Shown: positions 38,275 to 47,816, counted from the first letter of the stretch. The stretch is DNA of 64,000 bases from Metabacillus crassostreae (GCF_016908395.1 NZ_JAFBDU010000001.1:1178001-1242000), one strand, 5' to 3'. A program made the numbers and translations. The notes: generated by a model not told the origin, from the letters alone.

Positions 38275-40323
38275 TCAATCTAATTTTTCTCCATCAAGGA
38301 TACCGGAGTGAGTTAACTGTATTCTTAAACCAGCATATTTTTCATCTATCCAAAATGCATCTGATCGCACTAGCTCTACAGCATCTTGTCTTGCAACCTC
38401 TAAAGCACGATAATCATGCACCATATCAGCAACTTTAAACACTGGCATTCCACTCTGTTTTTTCCCAAAGAAATCTCCAGGTCCTCTAAGCTCAAGATCT
38501 CTTTCAGATAAAACGAAACCATCATTCGTTTCCGTCATAATCTTCATTCTTTCTTTACCTGTTTCCGATTTTGGATCTGCAAGTAATATACAATACGATT
38601 GTTCACTGCCTCTTCCAACTCGTCCACGTAGTTGGTGCAGCTGTGATAACCCAAAACGCTCCGCATCATAAATCACCATTGTTGTAGCATTTGGTACATT
38701 TACCCCTACCTCTACAACAGTGGTTGACACTAATACATGAACATCATTTTCACTAAAGCTTCGCATTACAGCGTCCTTTTCATCTGAGGATAACCTACCA
38801 TGCATAAGTCCCACTTTATATCGATTTTGAAAAAATTGAGTTAGCATACTATGAACATCCAATGCATTTTGTACATCTAACTTTTCAGATTCTTCTATTA
38901 AAGGACATATTACGTATGCTTGACGTCCTTTTGCTATTTCTTTTTCAATAAATGTTAAGATTCGATCTAACATATCTGGTTTAACCCAATATGTTTCAAT
39001 TGTTTTTCTACCAGCAGGTAACTCATCAATGACTGACACATCCATTTCTCCAAAAGCAGTAATAGCAAGAGTCCGAGGAATAGGTGTTGCTGTCATAAAC
39101 AAAACATCGGTGTTTGCTCCCTTTTCTCGAAGCATCCGCCTTTGTTCAACACCAAATCGATGCTGCTCATCTGTAATGACTAATCCTAGCTTATGAAAAT
39201 GGATTTCATCTTGTATTAAAGCGTGAGTACCTATTAATAATTGAATATCATTATTCTTAAGTCTTTCTAACAACTCTTTTCTTTTCTTTCCTTTAACAGA
39301 GCTAGTTAAGAGAGCAATGTTAATATTAAATGGTTCAAACAATTTATACAAAGACTCGGCATGTTGTTCTGCTAGTATTTCAGTTGGAACCATTAATGCT
39401 CCCTGATATCCTGAAAGTATAGTCGCATATATTGATATTGCTGCTACTACTGTTTTACCTGAACCAACATCTCCCTGTAGCAGTCTATTCATCCGATAAG
39501 GTGATTTCATATCATTCAATATTTCATCTATCACTCGTGATTGTGCCCTTGTTAAAGGAAAAGGCAATGCTTTAATAAATAGGTTTAGATCATCTTGTGA
39601 ATATTGTTGTTTCAATCCTTTAGATTGTTCTCTTTGGACCTTTCGTAAAGCCTGCATTTTCAATTGAAACAATAGAAATTCTTCATAAACAAATCTTCTT
39701 CTAGCTTGTTTTAAGTTTGTCTGCTCAATTGGAGCATGCATTGTTTGAATAGCAACTTTTCTTGTCATAAGTTTATATTTTTGCAAAAGCTCGGAAGGAA
39801 GTATCTCATCGATCTCTTTGAAATATTCCTTCATAGCAATTGAAATGAACTTTCTCATTCCTTTAACCGTTAACTTCCCTCTTACAGAATAAACCGGCTC
39901 TATTCCAGATGTTTCCTTTTTTGGTCCGAAGTTAACTTCTTGGGCTGTTATTGTTTGTCGATTTTTATCCCATTTTCCAGTAACAGTAATTGTTGAATTC
40001 AGGATAAGCTTACTTTTAAAATAAGGTCTGTTAAAACACACAACGGAAAGCAAATAGCGTCCTACTAATAATCTAAACGTGAGTCTCGAACGTTTTTTTC
40101 CAAAGTAAGTAAGATTCGGTTCACTGTGTATAACACCTTCAACAGTAACACGTTCATCATGTTTAACTTCTTCTAAATCTTTTAGACTATTGTCGTCATA
40201 ACGATAAGGAAAATACTCAATCAAATCATTAATCGTATAAATCCCCATATCTTGCAATAGTACTGCTGTTTCTTCTCCTACTCCTCTTAAGGTAGTAATT
40301 GGTTCTACTAGTCTATTTATCAC
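38275..40323 (-). CDS. recG: RecG, ATP-dependent branch-migrating DNA helicase
   Basis: A 682-residue helicase: N-terminal wedge domain (about 1-200), Walker A GDVGSGKTVVA (about 284-294), DEQH box in VITDEQHRFGVEQRR, and the C-terminal VLVSTTVVEVGVNVPNA and QLRGRVGRG. It regresses stalled forks and resolves branched DNA. The start is GTG, directly after the sdaAA stop with one base between them. Confidence 0.97.
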   Translation of the reverse strand: MINRLVEPITTLRGVGEETAVLLQDMGIYTINDLIEYFPYRYDDNSLKDLEEVKHDERVTVEGVIHSEPNLTYFGKKRSRLTFRLLVGRYLLSVVCFNRPYFKSKLILNSTITVTGKWDKNRQTITAQEVNFGPKKETSGIEPVYSVRGKLTVKGMRKFISIAMKEYFKEIDEILPSELLQKYKLMTRKVAIQTMHAPIEQTNLKQARRRFVYEEFLLFQLKMQALRKVQREQSKGLKQQYSQDDLNLFIKALPFPLTRAQSRVIDEILNDMKSPYRMNRLLQGDVGSGKTVVAAISIYATILSGYQGALMVPTEILAEQHAESLYKLFEPFNINIALLTSSVKGKKRKELLERLKNNDIQLLIGTHALIQDEIHFHKLGLVITDEQHRFGVEQRRMLREKGANTDVLFMTATPIPRTLAITAFGEMDVSVIDELPAGRKTIETYWVKPDMLDRILTFIEKEIAKGRQAYVICPLIEESEKLDVQNALDVHSMLTQFFQNRYKVGLMHGRLSSDEKDAVMRSFSENDVHVLVSTTVVEVGVNVPNATTMVIYDAERFGLSQLHQLRGRVGRGSEQSYCILLADPKSETGKERMKIMTETNDGFVLSERDLELRGPGDFFGKKQSGMPVFKVADMVHDYRALEVARQDAVELVRSDAFWIDEKYAGLRIQLTHSGILDGEKLD

Positions 40324-40324
40324 G

Positions 40325-41203
40325 TTATTTTTGCGAATCCCCGAAAATCTTGGCCTTAAGTTGTTGACCAGTAGGAGTCGCTGCTAACCCCCCTTGCGCT
40401 GTTTCTTTTAAAGCATTTGGCATCATCTGACCTATTTTAAACATTGCATCAATTACCTCATCACAAGGGATTCTACTTGTAATTCCTGCTAAAGCCATAT
40501 CTGCCGCAACCATTGCATTCGCAGCTCCCATAGCATTCCTTTTCACACAAGGAACTTCTACTAATCCAGCAACAGGATCGCAAACAAGTCCAAGCATATT
40601 TTTTAACGTAATTGCCATTGCAGTTGCCGCTTGACGTGGTGATCCACCCGCTAACTCGACTATGGCAGCTGCTGCCATGCCAGAAGCAGATCCTACCTCA
40701 GCTTGACAACCCCCAGCTGCACCTGATATTGAAGCATTGTTGGCGATAACAAAACCAAATGCACCTGATGTAAATAAAAACTCAATCATTTCTTTTCGGC
40801 TAGGGTTCAGCTTATTTTTGACAGCAAAAAGTGTACCGGGAACAACACCGGCAGAACCAGCTGTTGGTGTTGCACAAATCGTCCCCATCGCTGCATTTAC
40901 TTCGTTAGTCGCAACTGCTTTACTTACCGCATCAAGGATCGTGCTTCCTGATAGAAACTTCCCCTCATCAATATAAGATTGTAATAGTACAGCATCTCCT
41001 CCAGTTAAACCAGAATGTGATTTAACTCCTGCTAAGCCTCTTTCAACCGCTTGTTCCATAACAACTAAATTACGTTCCATTTGTGCCATAACATCTTCAC
41101 GTGTTCTATTTGTTACGTTACACTCCTGTTGAATCATTATTTCCGCAATTTTGACGCCTTTATTCTCAGCTAGTGAAACAAGCTCTTCCACATTTCGAAA
41201 CAT
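40325..41203 (-). CDS. sdaAA: SdaAA, L-serine dehydratase alpha subunit
   Basis: A 292-residue iron-sulphur enzyme subunit converting L-serine to pyruvate and ammonia. The candidate cluster cysteines are in GTICATPTAGSAG (about 107-119), SGAAGGCQAEVG (about 158-169) and GLVCDPVAGLVEVPCVKRN (about 205-223). Works with SdaAB, encoded just upstream. GGAGGGGAG precedes the ATG. Confidence 0.96.
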   Translation of the reverse strand: MFRNVEELVSLAENKGVKIAEIMIQQECNVTNRTREDVMAQMERNLVVMEQAVERGLAGVKSHSGLTGGDAVLLQSYIDEGKFLSGSTILDAVSKAVATNEVNAAMGTICATPTAGSAGVVPGTLFAVKNKLNPSRKEMIEFLFTSGAFGFVIANNASISGAAGGCQAEVGSASGMAAAAIVELAGGSPRQAATAMAITLKNMLGLVCDPVAGLVEVPCVKRNAMGAANAMVAADMALAGITSRIPCDEVIDAMFKIGQMMPNALKETAQGGLAATPTGQQLKAKIFGDSQK

Positions 41204-41247
41204 AATGATTTCTCCCCTCCATATGCATTTATAATCATTCTGTAAAG

Positions 41248-41910
41248 CTAATCATCTATTTTAGTTACTTGTAATATATTTGGTAAGGTTTTTAACTCTT
41301 CTAAAACGTCTTTACTTAAATTTTGATCTGTTTCAATTGTCATCAATGCTAGCTGACCAACTTCTTTTCGAGAAACATCCATATGCCCGATGTTGATCGC
41401 ATGTTTTGCCAGTATATTTGCAACAGAAGCAATTGCACCGTAACGATCATTATGAACAACCAAAATAGCAGGATGATTTCCAGAGAGCTTCAATTCAAAA
41501 CCATTAAGCTCAGTGATCTCAATCTTTCCACCACCGATTGATACTCCAACTAACTCTAATTGACCGTAATCATCACCTATAATCAATCTTGCAGTATTAG
41601 GGTGATCTGTAATCGCATCTTCTTCAATAAAGGTTATCTTTATTCCTTTATCTTTCGCTATTTCTAAGGATGATTTTATTCGTTCATCATAGGTATCGAA
41701 ATCCAACAAACCACCAATTAGCGCAATATCTGTTCCATGACCACGATATGTCTGTGCAAAAGAGCCATATAGCGAAATCGTTGCCCACTTTGGTTCCCGA
41801 TCAAATAAGGTTCTTGCCACCCGACCAATTCTTGCCGCACCCGCAGTATGGGAGCTAGATGGGCCAATCATAATTGGACCAATAATATCAAAAACACTTC
41901 GATATTTCAT
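41248..41910 (-). CDS. sdaAB: SdaAB, L-serine dehydratase beta subunit
   Basis: A 220-residue protein from MKYRSVFDIIGPIMIGPSSS, the B. subtilis N-terminus and length. The SSSHTAGAARIG motif is typical; the C-terminal ACT domain (about 145-215) likely senses serine. GAGGAGAGG precedes this ATG; 17 upstream codons are discarded. Confidence 0.96.
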   Translation of the reverse strand: MKYRSVFDIIGPIMIGPSSSHTAGAARIGRVARTLFDREPKWATISLYGSFAQTYRGHGTDIALIGGLLDFDTYDERIKSSLEIAKDKGIKITFIEEDAITDHPNTARLIIGDDYGQLELVGVSIGGGKIEITELNGFELKLSGNHPAILVVHNDRYGAIASVANILAKHAINIGHMDVSRKEVGQLALMTIETDQNLSKDVLEELKTLPNILQVTKIDD

Positions 41911-42113
41911 TGTTAATCCTCTCCTCATTTTCATATCATTAAAGGTAAAAGAGTGAACCAAGTGTATAAATTGATTTATAAATTTAAGTGAATTTAATGT
42001 ATTGAGTATTTAAAAACATTCTAATTCTTAGTTTAACAGATTTTACTCTCAACGGTACTTAGACAAAAATAACTATAAAATATTTATTTATTCAAATATT
42101 TCAATGAATTAAT
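41911..42113. other. Gap between fakA and sdaAB
   Basis: With the fakA terminator this gap is 307 bases. It is AT-rich and should hold the sdaAB promoter, but no convincing hexamer pair was found. Confidence 0.5.
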
Positions 42114-42162
42114 AAAAAACAAAAGAAAACCCGACACGTGGCCGAGTTTTCTTTTGTTTTTT
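42114..42162 (-). terminator. Terminator of yloU-fakA
   Basis: A 22-base stem (minus strand AAAAAACAAAAGAAAACTCGGC with GTCGGGTTTTCTTTTGTTTTTT) with one or two imperfect pairs, ending in a T run. The long A/T arms could also work on the plus strand. Confidence 0.9.
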
Positions 42163-42217
42163 AATTAAGCTGTTTTTTGTGCTTTTGTAATTCTAGTTTT
42201 CAGAAAAGAGCCTTTAA

Positions 42218-43888
42218 TTATTCTACTGAGAATATATAAGAATACAGAGGCTGTTCACCTTTATGAACCTCAACCTCGACATGATCAAATTTCTCTTCAG
42301 CAAACGTGACAAGTTTTTCAACTTCTTCATCATTTGCATCTTCACCTTGAATGATTGTTAAGATCTCGTCATCTTCAGTAATCATTTCAGAGAGAAGTTT
42401 TTGAGAAGCTAATAATTGATCACGTTCAGTCAAAACAATTTTCCCATTTGAGATTCCCATAAAGTCACCTTTTTCAATATCAAGGCCATCTATATTGGTA
42501 TCTCTAACAGCGAATGTAATTTGACCGCTCTTTACACTACTTAAAGCATCAACCATTGTCGACTCCACATCACTTGGCTCTGCAGTTGGATTGAACGAAA
42601 GTAGGGCCGCCATTCCTTGTGGAACAGTTTTAGAAGGAATAACAATCACATTCTCATCTACTACAGAAGCAGCTTGCTGTGCCGCCATAACGATGTTTGA
42701 ATTGTTCGGTAATATAATAATATTATCAGCATTAACCTCATGTATGGCTTTCACGATATCCTCCGTACTAGGATTCATCGTTTGACCACCTTCAATGACC
42801 ATGTTTGCGCCAATACTTCTAAATAATTCTGCTATTCCACTACCCATTGAAACTGTTACAATGCCAAACTTACTTCTTTCTTTTTTTGTATCCTGCTTTT
42901 GTGGAAGGTTCTTATCTGCTTTTTCACCAACGATATCTGTATGCTGTTGACGCATATTTTCAATCTTCATGTTAATGAGATTACCATATTTCTGTCCATA
43001 TGATAGAACATCACCTGGGTGTTCAGCATGAATATGTACTTTTGCAAGATCCTCATCAGATATAACTAACAAAGAATCTCCAAATTCACTTAAATCATTA
43101 CGGAAAACTTCTTCATCAAAAGTTTTTTTACCATCTTCAAAACGGACCATGAACTCAGTACAATAACCAAACTCGATATCTTCTGTATTCATATGACCTT
43201 GAACATTTTTATGATGCTCAGCGTTTACAAGATCATCCATTGAAAGTCTATTTGCATTAATCTCTAACTTTTCACCTTTTAAGATTGCCAAGAATCCTTC
43301 ATAGACAAAGACTAATCCTTGTCCACCACTATCTACAACACCAACTTCTTTTAAAACAGGAAGAAGATCAGGTGTACGCTTCAAAGAAGCTTCAGCTTCC
43401 TTTAATGTAATTTCCATCAATTTATCAATTGATGATTCAGTTTCTGAAGCGATTACAGCAGCTCTAGCAGCATCTTTTGCAACTGTTAAAATAGTCCCTT
43501 CAACAGGTTTCATTACAGCTTTATAAGCAGTATCAACACCAGCCTGTAGTGCATCAGCAAATTCAATAGCTGTAATTGTTGCCTTTGATTCTATAGATTT
43601 TGAAAATCCTCTAAATAATTGAGATAAAATTACTCCTGAATTACCTCGAGCACCCATAAGTAAGCCTTTTGATAACGCTTGACCAACCTTACCAATATGA
43701 TCTGACTGATGGTTGCGAACTTCTTTAGCTCCTGATGTTATCGATAAATTCATATTTGTTCCAGTGTCTCCATCAGGAACAGGAAAAACGTTAAGTGCAT
43801 CGACTAATTTTGCATTATTCGATAGGTGGTCTGCACCTTGCAAGATCATCTCTGCAAAACGCTTACCATCTAAGGTTGTAATTGACAC
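42218..43888 (-). CDS. fakA: FakA (YloV), fatty acid kinase / DAK2-domain protein
   Basis: A 556-residue protein with an N-terminal DhaL-like kinase domain (NVFPVPDGDTGTNMNLSI, about 29-46, binding Mg-ATP; MGARGNSGVILSQLFRGF, about 77-94) and a C-terminal EDD-related region. With FakB lipid carriers it phosphorylates exogenous or recycled fatty acids; the product feeds PlsY/PlsX. The start is GTG with GGAGGAAATTACCT before it. Follows yloU by 17 bases. Confidence 0.93.
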   Translation of the reverse strand: MSITTLDGKRFAEMILQGADHLSNNAKLVDALNVFPVPDGDTGTNMNLSITSGAKEVRNHQSDHIGKVGQALSKGLLMGARGNSGVILSQLFRGFSKSIESKATITAIEFADALQAGVDTAYKAVMKPVEGTILTVAKDAARAAVIASETESSIDKLMEITLKEAEASLKRTPDLLPVLKEVGVVDSGGQGLVFVYEGFLAILKGEKLEINANRLSMDDLVNAEHHKNVQGHMNTEDIEFGYCTEFMVRFEDGKKTFDEEVFRNDLSEFGDSLLVISDEDLAKVHIHAEHPGDVLSYGQKYGNLINMKIENMRQQHTDIVGEKADKNLPQKQDTKKERSKFGIVTVSMGSGIAELFRSIGANMVIEGGQTMNPSTEDIVKAIHEVNADNIIILPNNSNIVMAAQQAASVVDENVIVIPSKTVPQGMAALLSFNPTAEPSDVESTMVDALSSVKSGQITFAVRDTNIDGLDIEKGDFMGISNGKIVLTERDQLLASQKLLSEMITEDDEILTIIQGEDANDEEVEKLVTFAEEKFDHVEVEVHKGEQPLYSYIFSVE

Positions 43889-43905
43889 AGGTAATTTCCT
43901 CCTTA

Positions 43906-44268
43906 CTATGGGTTCGAAACACGAACTCCTTGTACAAAAATATTAACGGAATCAACAGAAAGTCCTACTGTCTGATCTAATGTATATCTTACCTTCGTTT
44001 GCACGTTATGTGCGACCTCAGAAATTTTTGTACCATAGCTGACAATAATGTACATATCAATATTAATTGAATCATCATCTTGGCGAACAATAACACCCTT
44101 GCTAAAGTTCTCTTTTCTAAGAATCTCTGTGAAGCCGTCTTTTATTTGATTCTTTGATGCCATTCCAACAATACCGTAGCAGTCGATTGCGGCACCGCCC
44201 GCAACAGTTGCAATGACCTCATTGGATATATCAATTTGTCCGTACTTAGTTTTTAATTCAATGGACAT
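43906..44268 (-). CDS. yloU: YloU, Asp23/Gls24-family protein
   Basis: A 120-residue alkaline shock-like protein. The family blocks are EVIATVAGGAAIDCYGIVGM (about 17-36) and MYIIVSYGTKISEVAHNVQ (about 72-90). The family is linked to cell-envelope stress in Gram-positives; the exact role of YloU is unknown. It is always paired with fakA here and in B. subtilis. AAAGGGGG precedes the ATG. Confidence 0.93.
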   Translation of the reverse strand: MSIELKTKYGQIDISNEVIATVAGGAAIDCYGIVGMASKNQIKDGFTEILRKENFSKGVIVRQDDDSINIDMYIIVSYGTKISEVAHNVQTKVRYTLDQTVGLSVDSVNIFVQGVRVSNP

Positions 44269-44378
44269 GATGGTTCCCCCTTTGGAATTGTTCGCACTGG
44301 CTATAGCTATTTTACTATAAGCAACTTCATTTTAAAAGCGATTATAAGTCCGAAGTGAAAAAAGCAGACATCCTTATT

Positions 44379-44410
44379 ATTATACAACAACATCAAAAAT
44401 ACTATGTCAA
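44379..44410 (-). promoter_or_regulatory. Candidate promoter elements upstream of yloU
   Basis: Minus strand TTGACA and TATAAT are both perfect, but 20 bases apart, longer than the optimum of 17. Possibly a promoter needing an activator, or two unrelated motifs. A second TATAAT lies at 44341-44346. Confidence 0.3.
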
Positions 44411-44547
44411 GGAAAAATTCTTGAAAGGAGTCCATCAGAAGTATTGCATTCTAATGGTAGTTATGATAAATTATTAAAGTATCTCATGGCTATGTACATG
44501 ACTATCGTAAAATATGTAAGGTTTTTTTGTAGTAAGGAGGGAATAAC

Positions 44548-44736
44548 ATGGCACGTAAATGCGTTGTTACTGGTAGAAAGACACGTTCAGGTAATTCACG
44601 TTCTCACGCGATGAACGCTAACAAACGTACTTGGGGAGCAAACCTTCAAAAAGTTCGCATCTTAGTTAACGGTAAACCTAAAAAAGTATATGTATCTGCT
44701 CGCGCTTTAAGATCTGGTAAAGTTGAGCGAGTTTAA
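44548..44736 (+). CDS. rpmB: Ribosomal protein L28 (bL28)
   Basis: A 62-residue protein starting [20 protein letters not shown], a complete L28. AAGGAGGGAATAAC precedes the ATG. The first pair CxxxG here has a single Cys, so it is the zinc-free type. It is the only complete plus-strand gene in the window, between yloU and spoVM, as in B. subtilis. Confidence 0.98.
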   Translation: MARKCVVTGRKTRSGNSRSHAMNANKRTWGANLQKVRILVNGKPKKVYVSARALRSGKVERV

Positions 44737-44930
44737 TTCATTTTAAACTTACTTGATGAACATTCAAAAAGAAGGTAGCGAAGCTATAAAACTTTTATTC
44801 AAATAAAGATTTAATTGCTTAACGATCAGCTTTTTGAAAGAACCTATAAAGCAGAAAACATGAATGATAGCTTATCTTAGTAGCTAACTGCTACTTTGTT
44901 TCATATTCATACAATATTAAACGAATAAGC

Positions 44931-44969
44931 TAAGAAAAAAGCACCGAACATAACGGTGCTTTTTTCTTA
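44931..44969. terminator. Bidirectional terminator between rpmB and spoVM
   Basis: A perfect 16-bp stem TAAGAAAAAAGCACCG / CGGTGCTTTTTTCTTA with a seven-base loop. A-rich and T-rich arms serve both directions. The spoVM stop codon lies within the stem. Confidence 0.92.
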
Positions 44970-45047
44970 GTCTTTTTTAAACGAACCGAGCATCGCTCGA
45001 ACTATTCCTCCTAAAAACTTCGGTAATTTGATCGTATAGAATTTCAT
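44967..45047 (-). CDS. spoVM: SpoVM, sporulation membrane-curvature peptide
   Basis: Twenty-six residues beginning MKFYTIKLPKFLGGIVRAML and ending GSFKKD, almost identical to B. subtilis SpoVM (GSFRKD). It is an amphipathic helix that recognises the convex forespore membrane and anchors SpoIVA for coat assembly. A strong GAGGAGG lies before the ATG. A SigE-like promoter is seen about 100 bases upstream. The gene shows that the organism belongs to an endospore-forming lineage. Confidence 0.97.
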   Translation of the reverse strand: MKFYTIKLPKFLGGIVRAMLGSFKKD

Positions 45048-45147
45048 TGTTTCCCTCCTCAACCAAATCGATTAAACAAGTTTTTGCTAGCTTGTTCAAA
45101 GGTGTTTTTACTACGTCATAATCAAAAATATAAATCAGTTCTCTAGC

Positions 45148-45175
45148 ATTATATTCAAGTTTCTCAAAAAAATGA
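45148..45175 (-). promoter_or_regulatory. Candidate SigE promoter of spoVM
   Basis: Minus strand TCATTTT, 13-base spacer, AATATAAT, close to the mother-cell SigE pattern (KMATATT and CATACAMT). SigE control of spoVM is known in B. subtilis. A SigA reading of the TATAAT is possible but lacks a -35. Confidence 0.45.
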
Positions 45176-45203
45176 CGCCTATAACCACTTTGGACAAACA
45201 ATG

Positions 45204-45848
45204 CTAATCACAGCTTCTTATCATTATTAATATGCCATCTTCAAAAGAAAAAGTACCTACTTCATGAATGAGTTCATTACTAATACATAATGTTGACCCT
45301 AATCCAATATGACAATTTTTTAAAGGATACTTAAAACCCTCCAACGATATTCCCTTCACCTCTAGGCTTATCGGGATAAATGATGTATATTTTTTATCTG
45401 TGTCTTTCTTTATTGTATATGTACCAGGAGTATGAAGCGTGATACGATTTTGTTGATCTATTATTTCTATTTCTGTTTCACTTTTTATTGAGTGAATTAA
45501 CAGGTGAATATTTGCGAGTAAGTGGTCAATTCTCCCGCCTGTTGCGCCAAAAATTTTAATACTTTCCGGATTTTGATTAATAGACCATTCTAATGCAATT
45601 TCTGTATCAGTTTTATCTTTTTCTGGAGAGAAGATTGCAACCTCTTCAATACTATCTACCAGTTCGTTCATTTCCGATGAAGAGATTGAATCAAAATCTC
45701 CAAAGGCATTATGAATTGGTAACCCAAATTCCTTTAAGTATGTCACTCCTCTATCTACACCTATCCATGTAACTTCATCAGTATGGTAATCTTCTATATT
45801 TGCTAAATATTCTCTAGGACCACCTGCAACAATCGCAATTATCATCAT
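45204..45848 (-). CDS. thiN: ThiN, thiamine pyrophosphokinase
   Basis: A 214-residue protein from the first of two tandem ATG codons (B. subtilis 214). Motifs: IAIVAGGP at the N-terminus, AFGDFDSISSSEM (about 47-59), KDKTDTEIALEWS and GATGGRIDHLLANIHLL, which bind ATP-Mg and thiamine. It makes thiamine diphosphate from thiamine. AAGGAGAAACA precedes the ATG. A terminator lies just upstream, so it may have its own promoter or depend on read-through. Confidence 0.95.
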   Translation of the reverse strand: MMIIAIVAGGPREYLANIEDYHTDEVTWIGVDRGVTYLKEFGLPIHNAFGDFDSISSSEMNELVDSIEEVAIFSPEKDKTDTEIALEWSINQNPESIKIFGATGGRIDHLLANIHLLIHSIKSETEIEIIDQQNRITLHTPGTYTIKKDTDKKYTSFIPISLEVKGISLEGFKYPLKNCHIGLGSTLCISNELIHEVGTFSFEDGILIMIRSCD

Positions 45849-45884
45849 TGTTTCTCCTTTATTACTTTCGTTAATGACATTGAT

Positions 45885-45920
45885 ATGAAAAAAGCCTGAC
45901 ATATAAATATGTCAGAGCTT
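45885..45920 (-). terminator. Terminator between the 58-codon gene and thiN
   Basis: Minus strand AAGC-T-CTGACATA, four-base loop, TATGTCAG-GCTT, then T run. It falls right after the small gene and about 40 bases before the thiN ATG. Confidence 0.82.
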
Positions 45921-45923
45921 GGT

Positions 45924-46100
45924 TTAAAATGAGCTATCATCATAATCATACCTAAATCCATCATTTTGAGCAGAAGAATTTTTGTCTAACTTCTTTAATA
46001 CCGATTCATACTGTTCTATTTCCTCGTAATCAGTACTATTTATAGCTGCTGTCTTTAAGGCTTGTTCAATGATAGCCAAATCATTTTTTGAAACGTCCAT
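45924..46100 (-). CDS. Small acidic protein of unknown function (58 residues)
   Basis: An open frame of 58 codons starting MDVSKNDLAIIEQALKTAAI and ending RYDYDDSSF. It has an excellent site, AAAGGAGGG, before the ATG and a terminator right after its stop. The product is acidic (about 13 acidic, 6 basic residues), probably helical in the first 40 residues, with an Asp/Tyr-rich tail. No signal peptide or membrane segment. I do not recognise a family. B. subtilis, as far as I recall, has no gene between rpe and thiN. A GACTTAAGTC palindrome lies 24 bases upstream of the ATG. Confidence 0.72.
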   Translation of the reverse strand: MDVSKNDLAIIEQALKTAAINSTDYEEIEQYESVLKKLDKNSSAQNDGFRYDYDDSSF

Positions 46101-46200
46101 TAAAACCCTCCTTTTAAAATTTCGACTTAAGTCTAGTCTTTATTAGGATGGGAATTAAATCGTTTTTTATAAATTTTTTTAAAGAATCTTATTTCTTGTG

Positions 46201-46854
46201 TTATTTCGTTGTTTCCTTTAAATCTTGAATCGCTTTACGTCTATCAGCTTTATTAAAAACTGCAGAACCTGCAACAAGAACAGATGCCCCTGCTTCAACT
46301 ACTAGCTTTGCTGTTTCTTCATTAATTCCACCATCAACTTCAATCTCAATAGATAAGTTTCTAGTTTTAATTATATCAGACAATTGTTTAATCTTCGGTA
46401 CTACTTGAGGGATAAAAGCTTGCCCTCCAAAACCTGGATTAACAGTCATTAACAACACCATATCAATTTCCTCTAACACATGGAGAATTGATTCGATCGG
46501 TGTATGAGGGTTAAGAACAACACCTGCTTTTATACCCTGGGACTTAATCAATTGTATTGATCGATGTAAATGCCTGCATGCTTCGACATGTACAGTAATG
46601 ATATCTGCACCTGCATTAGCAAATTCTTCAATATATAAATCAGGCTGTTCAATCATTAAATGCACATCAAGTGGCAATTTAGTAATAGGACGAATTGCAT
46701 TAACTATTAATGGACCAATTGTAATATTTGGAACAAAATGACCATCCATAACATCTACATGAATATAGTCAGCACCAGCTTGTTCTACTTCTTTAATCTC
46801 TTCTCCCAATTTTGCAAAATCTGCCGATAAGATTGACGGAGCTATCTTTATCAT
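46201..46854 (-). CDS. rpe: Rpe, ribulose-phosphate 3-epimerase
   Basis: A 217-residue TIM barrel. [16 protein letters not shown] (3-18), [16 protein letters not shown] (32-47), [10 protein letters not shown] and EVDGGI are the conserved boxes holding the metal ligands and catalytic Asp residues. It interconverts ribulose 5-phosphate and xylulose 5-phosphate in the pentose phosphate pathway. One base separates it from rsgA. Confidence 0.98.
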   Translation of the reverse strand: MIKIAPSILSADFAKLGEEIKEVEQAGADYIHVDVMDGHFVPNITIGPLIVNAIRPITKLPLDVHLMIEQPDLYIEEFANAGADIITVHVEACRHLHRSIQLIKSQGIKAGVVLNPHTPIESILHVLEEIDMVLLMTVNPGFGGQAFIPQVVPKIKQLSDIIKTRNLSIEIEVDGGINEETAKLVVEAGASVLVAGSAVFNKADRRKAIQDLKETTK

Positions 46855-46855
46855 A

Positions 46856-47740
46856 TTAGTACCTCGGCTTTCTATCTTTTATTTCTTCTAAAAATGTTAC
46901 ATAATGGTCATACCTATACTGTGGGATCTCTCCATTATCAAGTGCTTGTTTTACAGCACATTTTGGTTCTCTTATATGTGTACACCCTCGAAATTTACAG
47001 TCACTGCTTCTTTCTCTCATTTCAGGAAAACAATATGATAGATCTTCTACCTCTATTCCAGTAAAATCAAGCGAGCTAAACCCAGGTGTGTCTGCAACAA
47101 AACCATTTCCTACAGATATTAGTTCAACATGTCTAGTTGTATGTTTTCCCCTACCAAGGTGTGAAGATATGTCGTCGGTTTTCAAGTCAAGATCCGGCCT
47201 TAACACATTTAATAAAGAAGATTTACCAACACCAGATTGACCAGCAAATACAGAAATATTGTTTTGTAAAAGTGGTAAAAGATCTTCATCAACAGTTGAC
47301 TCTACTGTTGATGTTAACAATACTTTGTACCCAATATCTTCATAGTCTTTTGCGTAGTTGTGAACTTTCTTTTTCACTTCTTCTGAAGAAATAAGGTCTG
47401 ACTTACTAATGACAATAAGCGGTTCAATATCATTAGCCTCTATAAGTACAAGAAAACGATCTAAAAGAGTTGGACTAAAATCTGGTTCAACAGCAGAAAA
47501 TACTAGTATTGCTTGATCCACATTGCTTATAGGTGGTCTTACTAGTTCATTCTTTCGCTCAAATACTTCAAGAATATAACCTTCTTGATCATTTTCCGCC
47601 TGATACTTCACCTCATCTCCTACTAAAGGAGAAATATTATTTTTGCGGAAAATACCTCGACCTCTACACTGAACTAATCTACCTTGATCTTGCACATAGT
47701 AAAAACCACTAAGAGCTTTTACAATTTTCCCTTGTGGCAT
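46856..47740 (-). CDS. rsgA: RsgA (CpgA), 30S ribosome assembly GTPase
   Basis: A 294-residue circularly permuted GTPase. N-terminal OB fold (1-65), G4 SKSD (112-115), G1 GQSGVGKSS (167-175), G3 DTPGF, and a C-terminal zinc motif C-x-x-x with [14 protein letters not shown]. It checks late 30S maturation; in B. subtilis CpgA is a PrkC substrate and affects cell shape. prkC lies immediately upstream. Confidence 0.97.
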   Translation of the reverse strand: MPQGKIVKALSGFYYVQDQGRLVQCRGRGIFRKNNISPLVGDEVKYQAENDQEGYILEVFERKNELVRPPISNVDQAILVFSAVEPDFSPTLLDRFLVLIEANDIEPLIVISKSDLISSEEVKKKVHNYAKDYEDIGYKVLLTSTVESTVDEDLLPLLQNNISVFAGQSGVGKSSLLNVLRPDLDLKTDDISSHLGRGKHTTRHVELISVGNGFVADTPGFSSLDFTGIEVEDLSYCFPEMRERSSDCKFRGCTHIREPKCAVKQALDNGEIPQYRYDHYVTFLEEIKDRKPRY

Positions 47741-47816
47741 GGATAACCTCCTCGATGGTATTTCACCATTTGATTTCTTATAAGGTAATCATAGCTATCA
47801 AAATTTAAAATATCAA

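Noticed and set aside
44443-44472. Possible rpmB promoter TTGCAT-17-TAAATT on the plus strand
   Set aside because: The -10 is only 4/6 and other weak pairs are equally likely in this AT-rich leader.
44977-45201. Open frame of 74 codons overlapping spoVM on the same strand
   Set aside because: It has no good ribosome binding site, runs out of frame through spoVM and its site, and resembles no known protein; the space is better explained as the spoVM promoter and leader.
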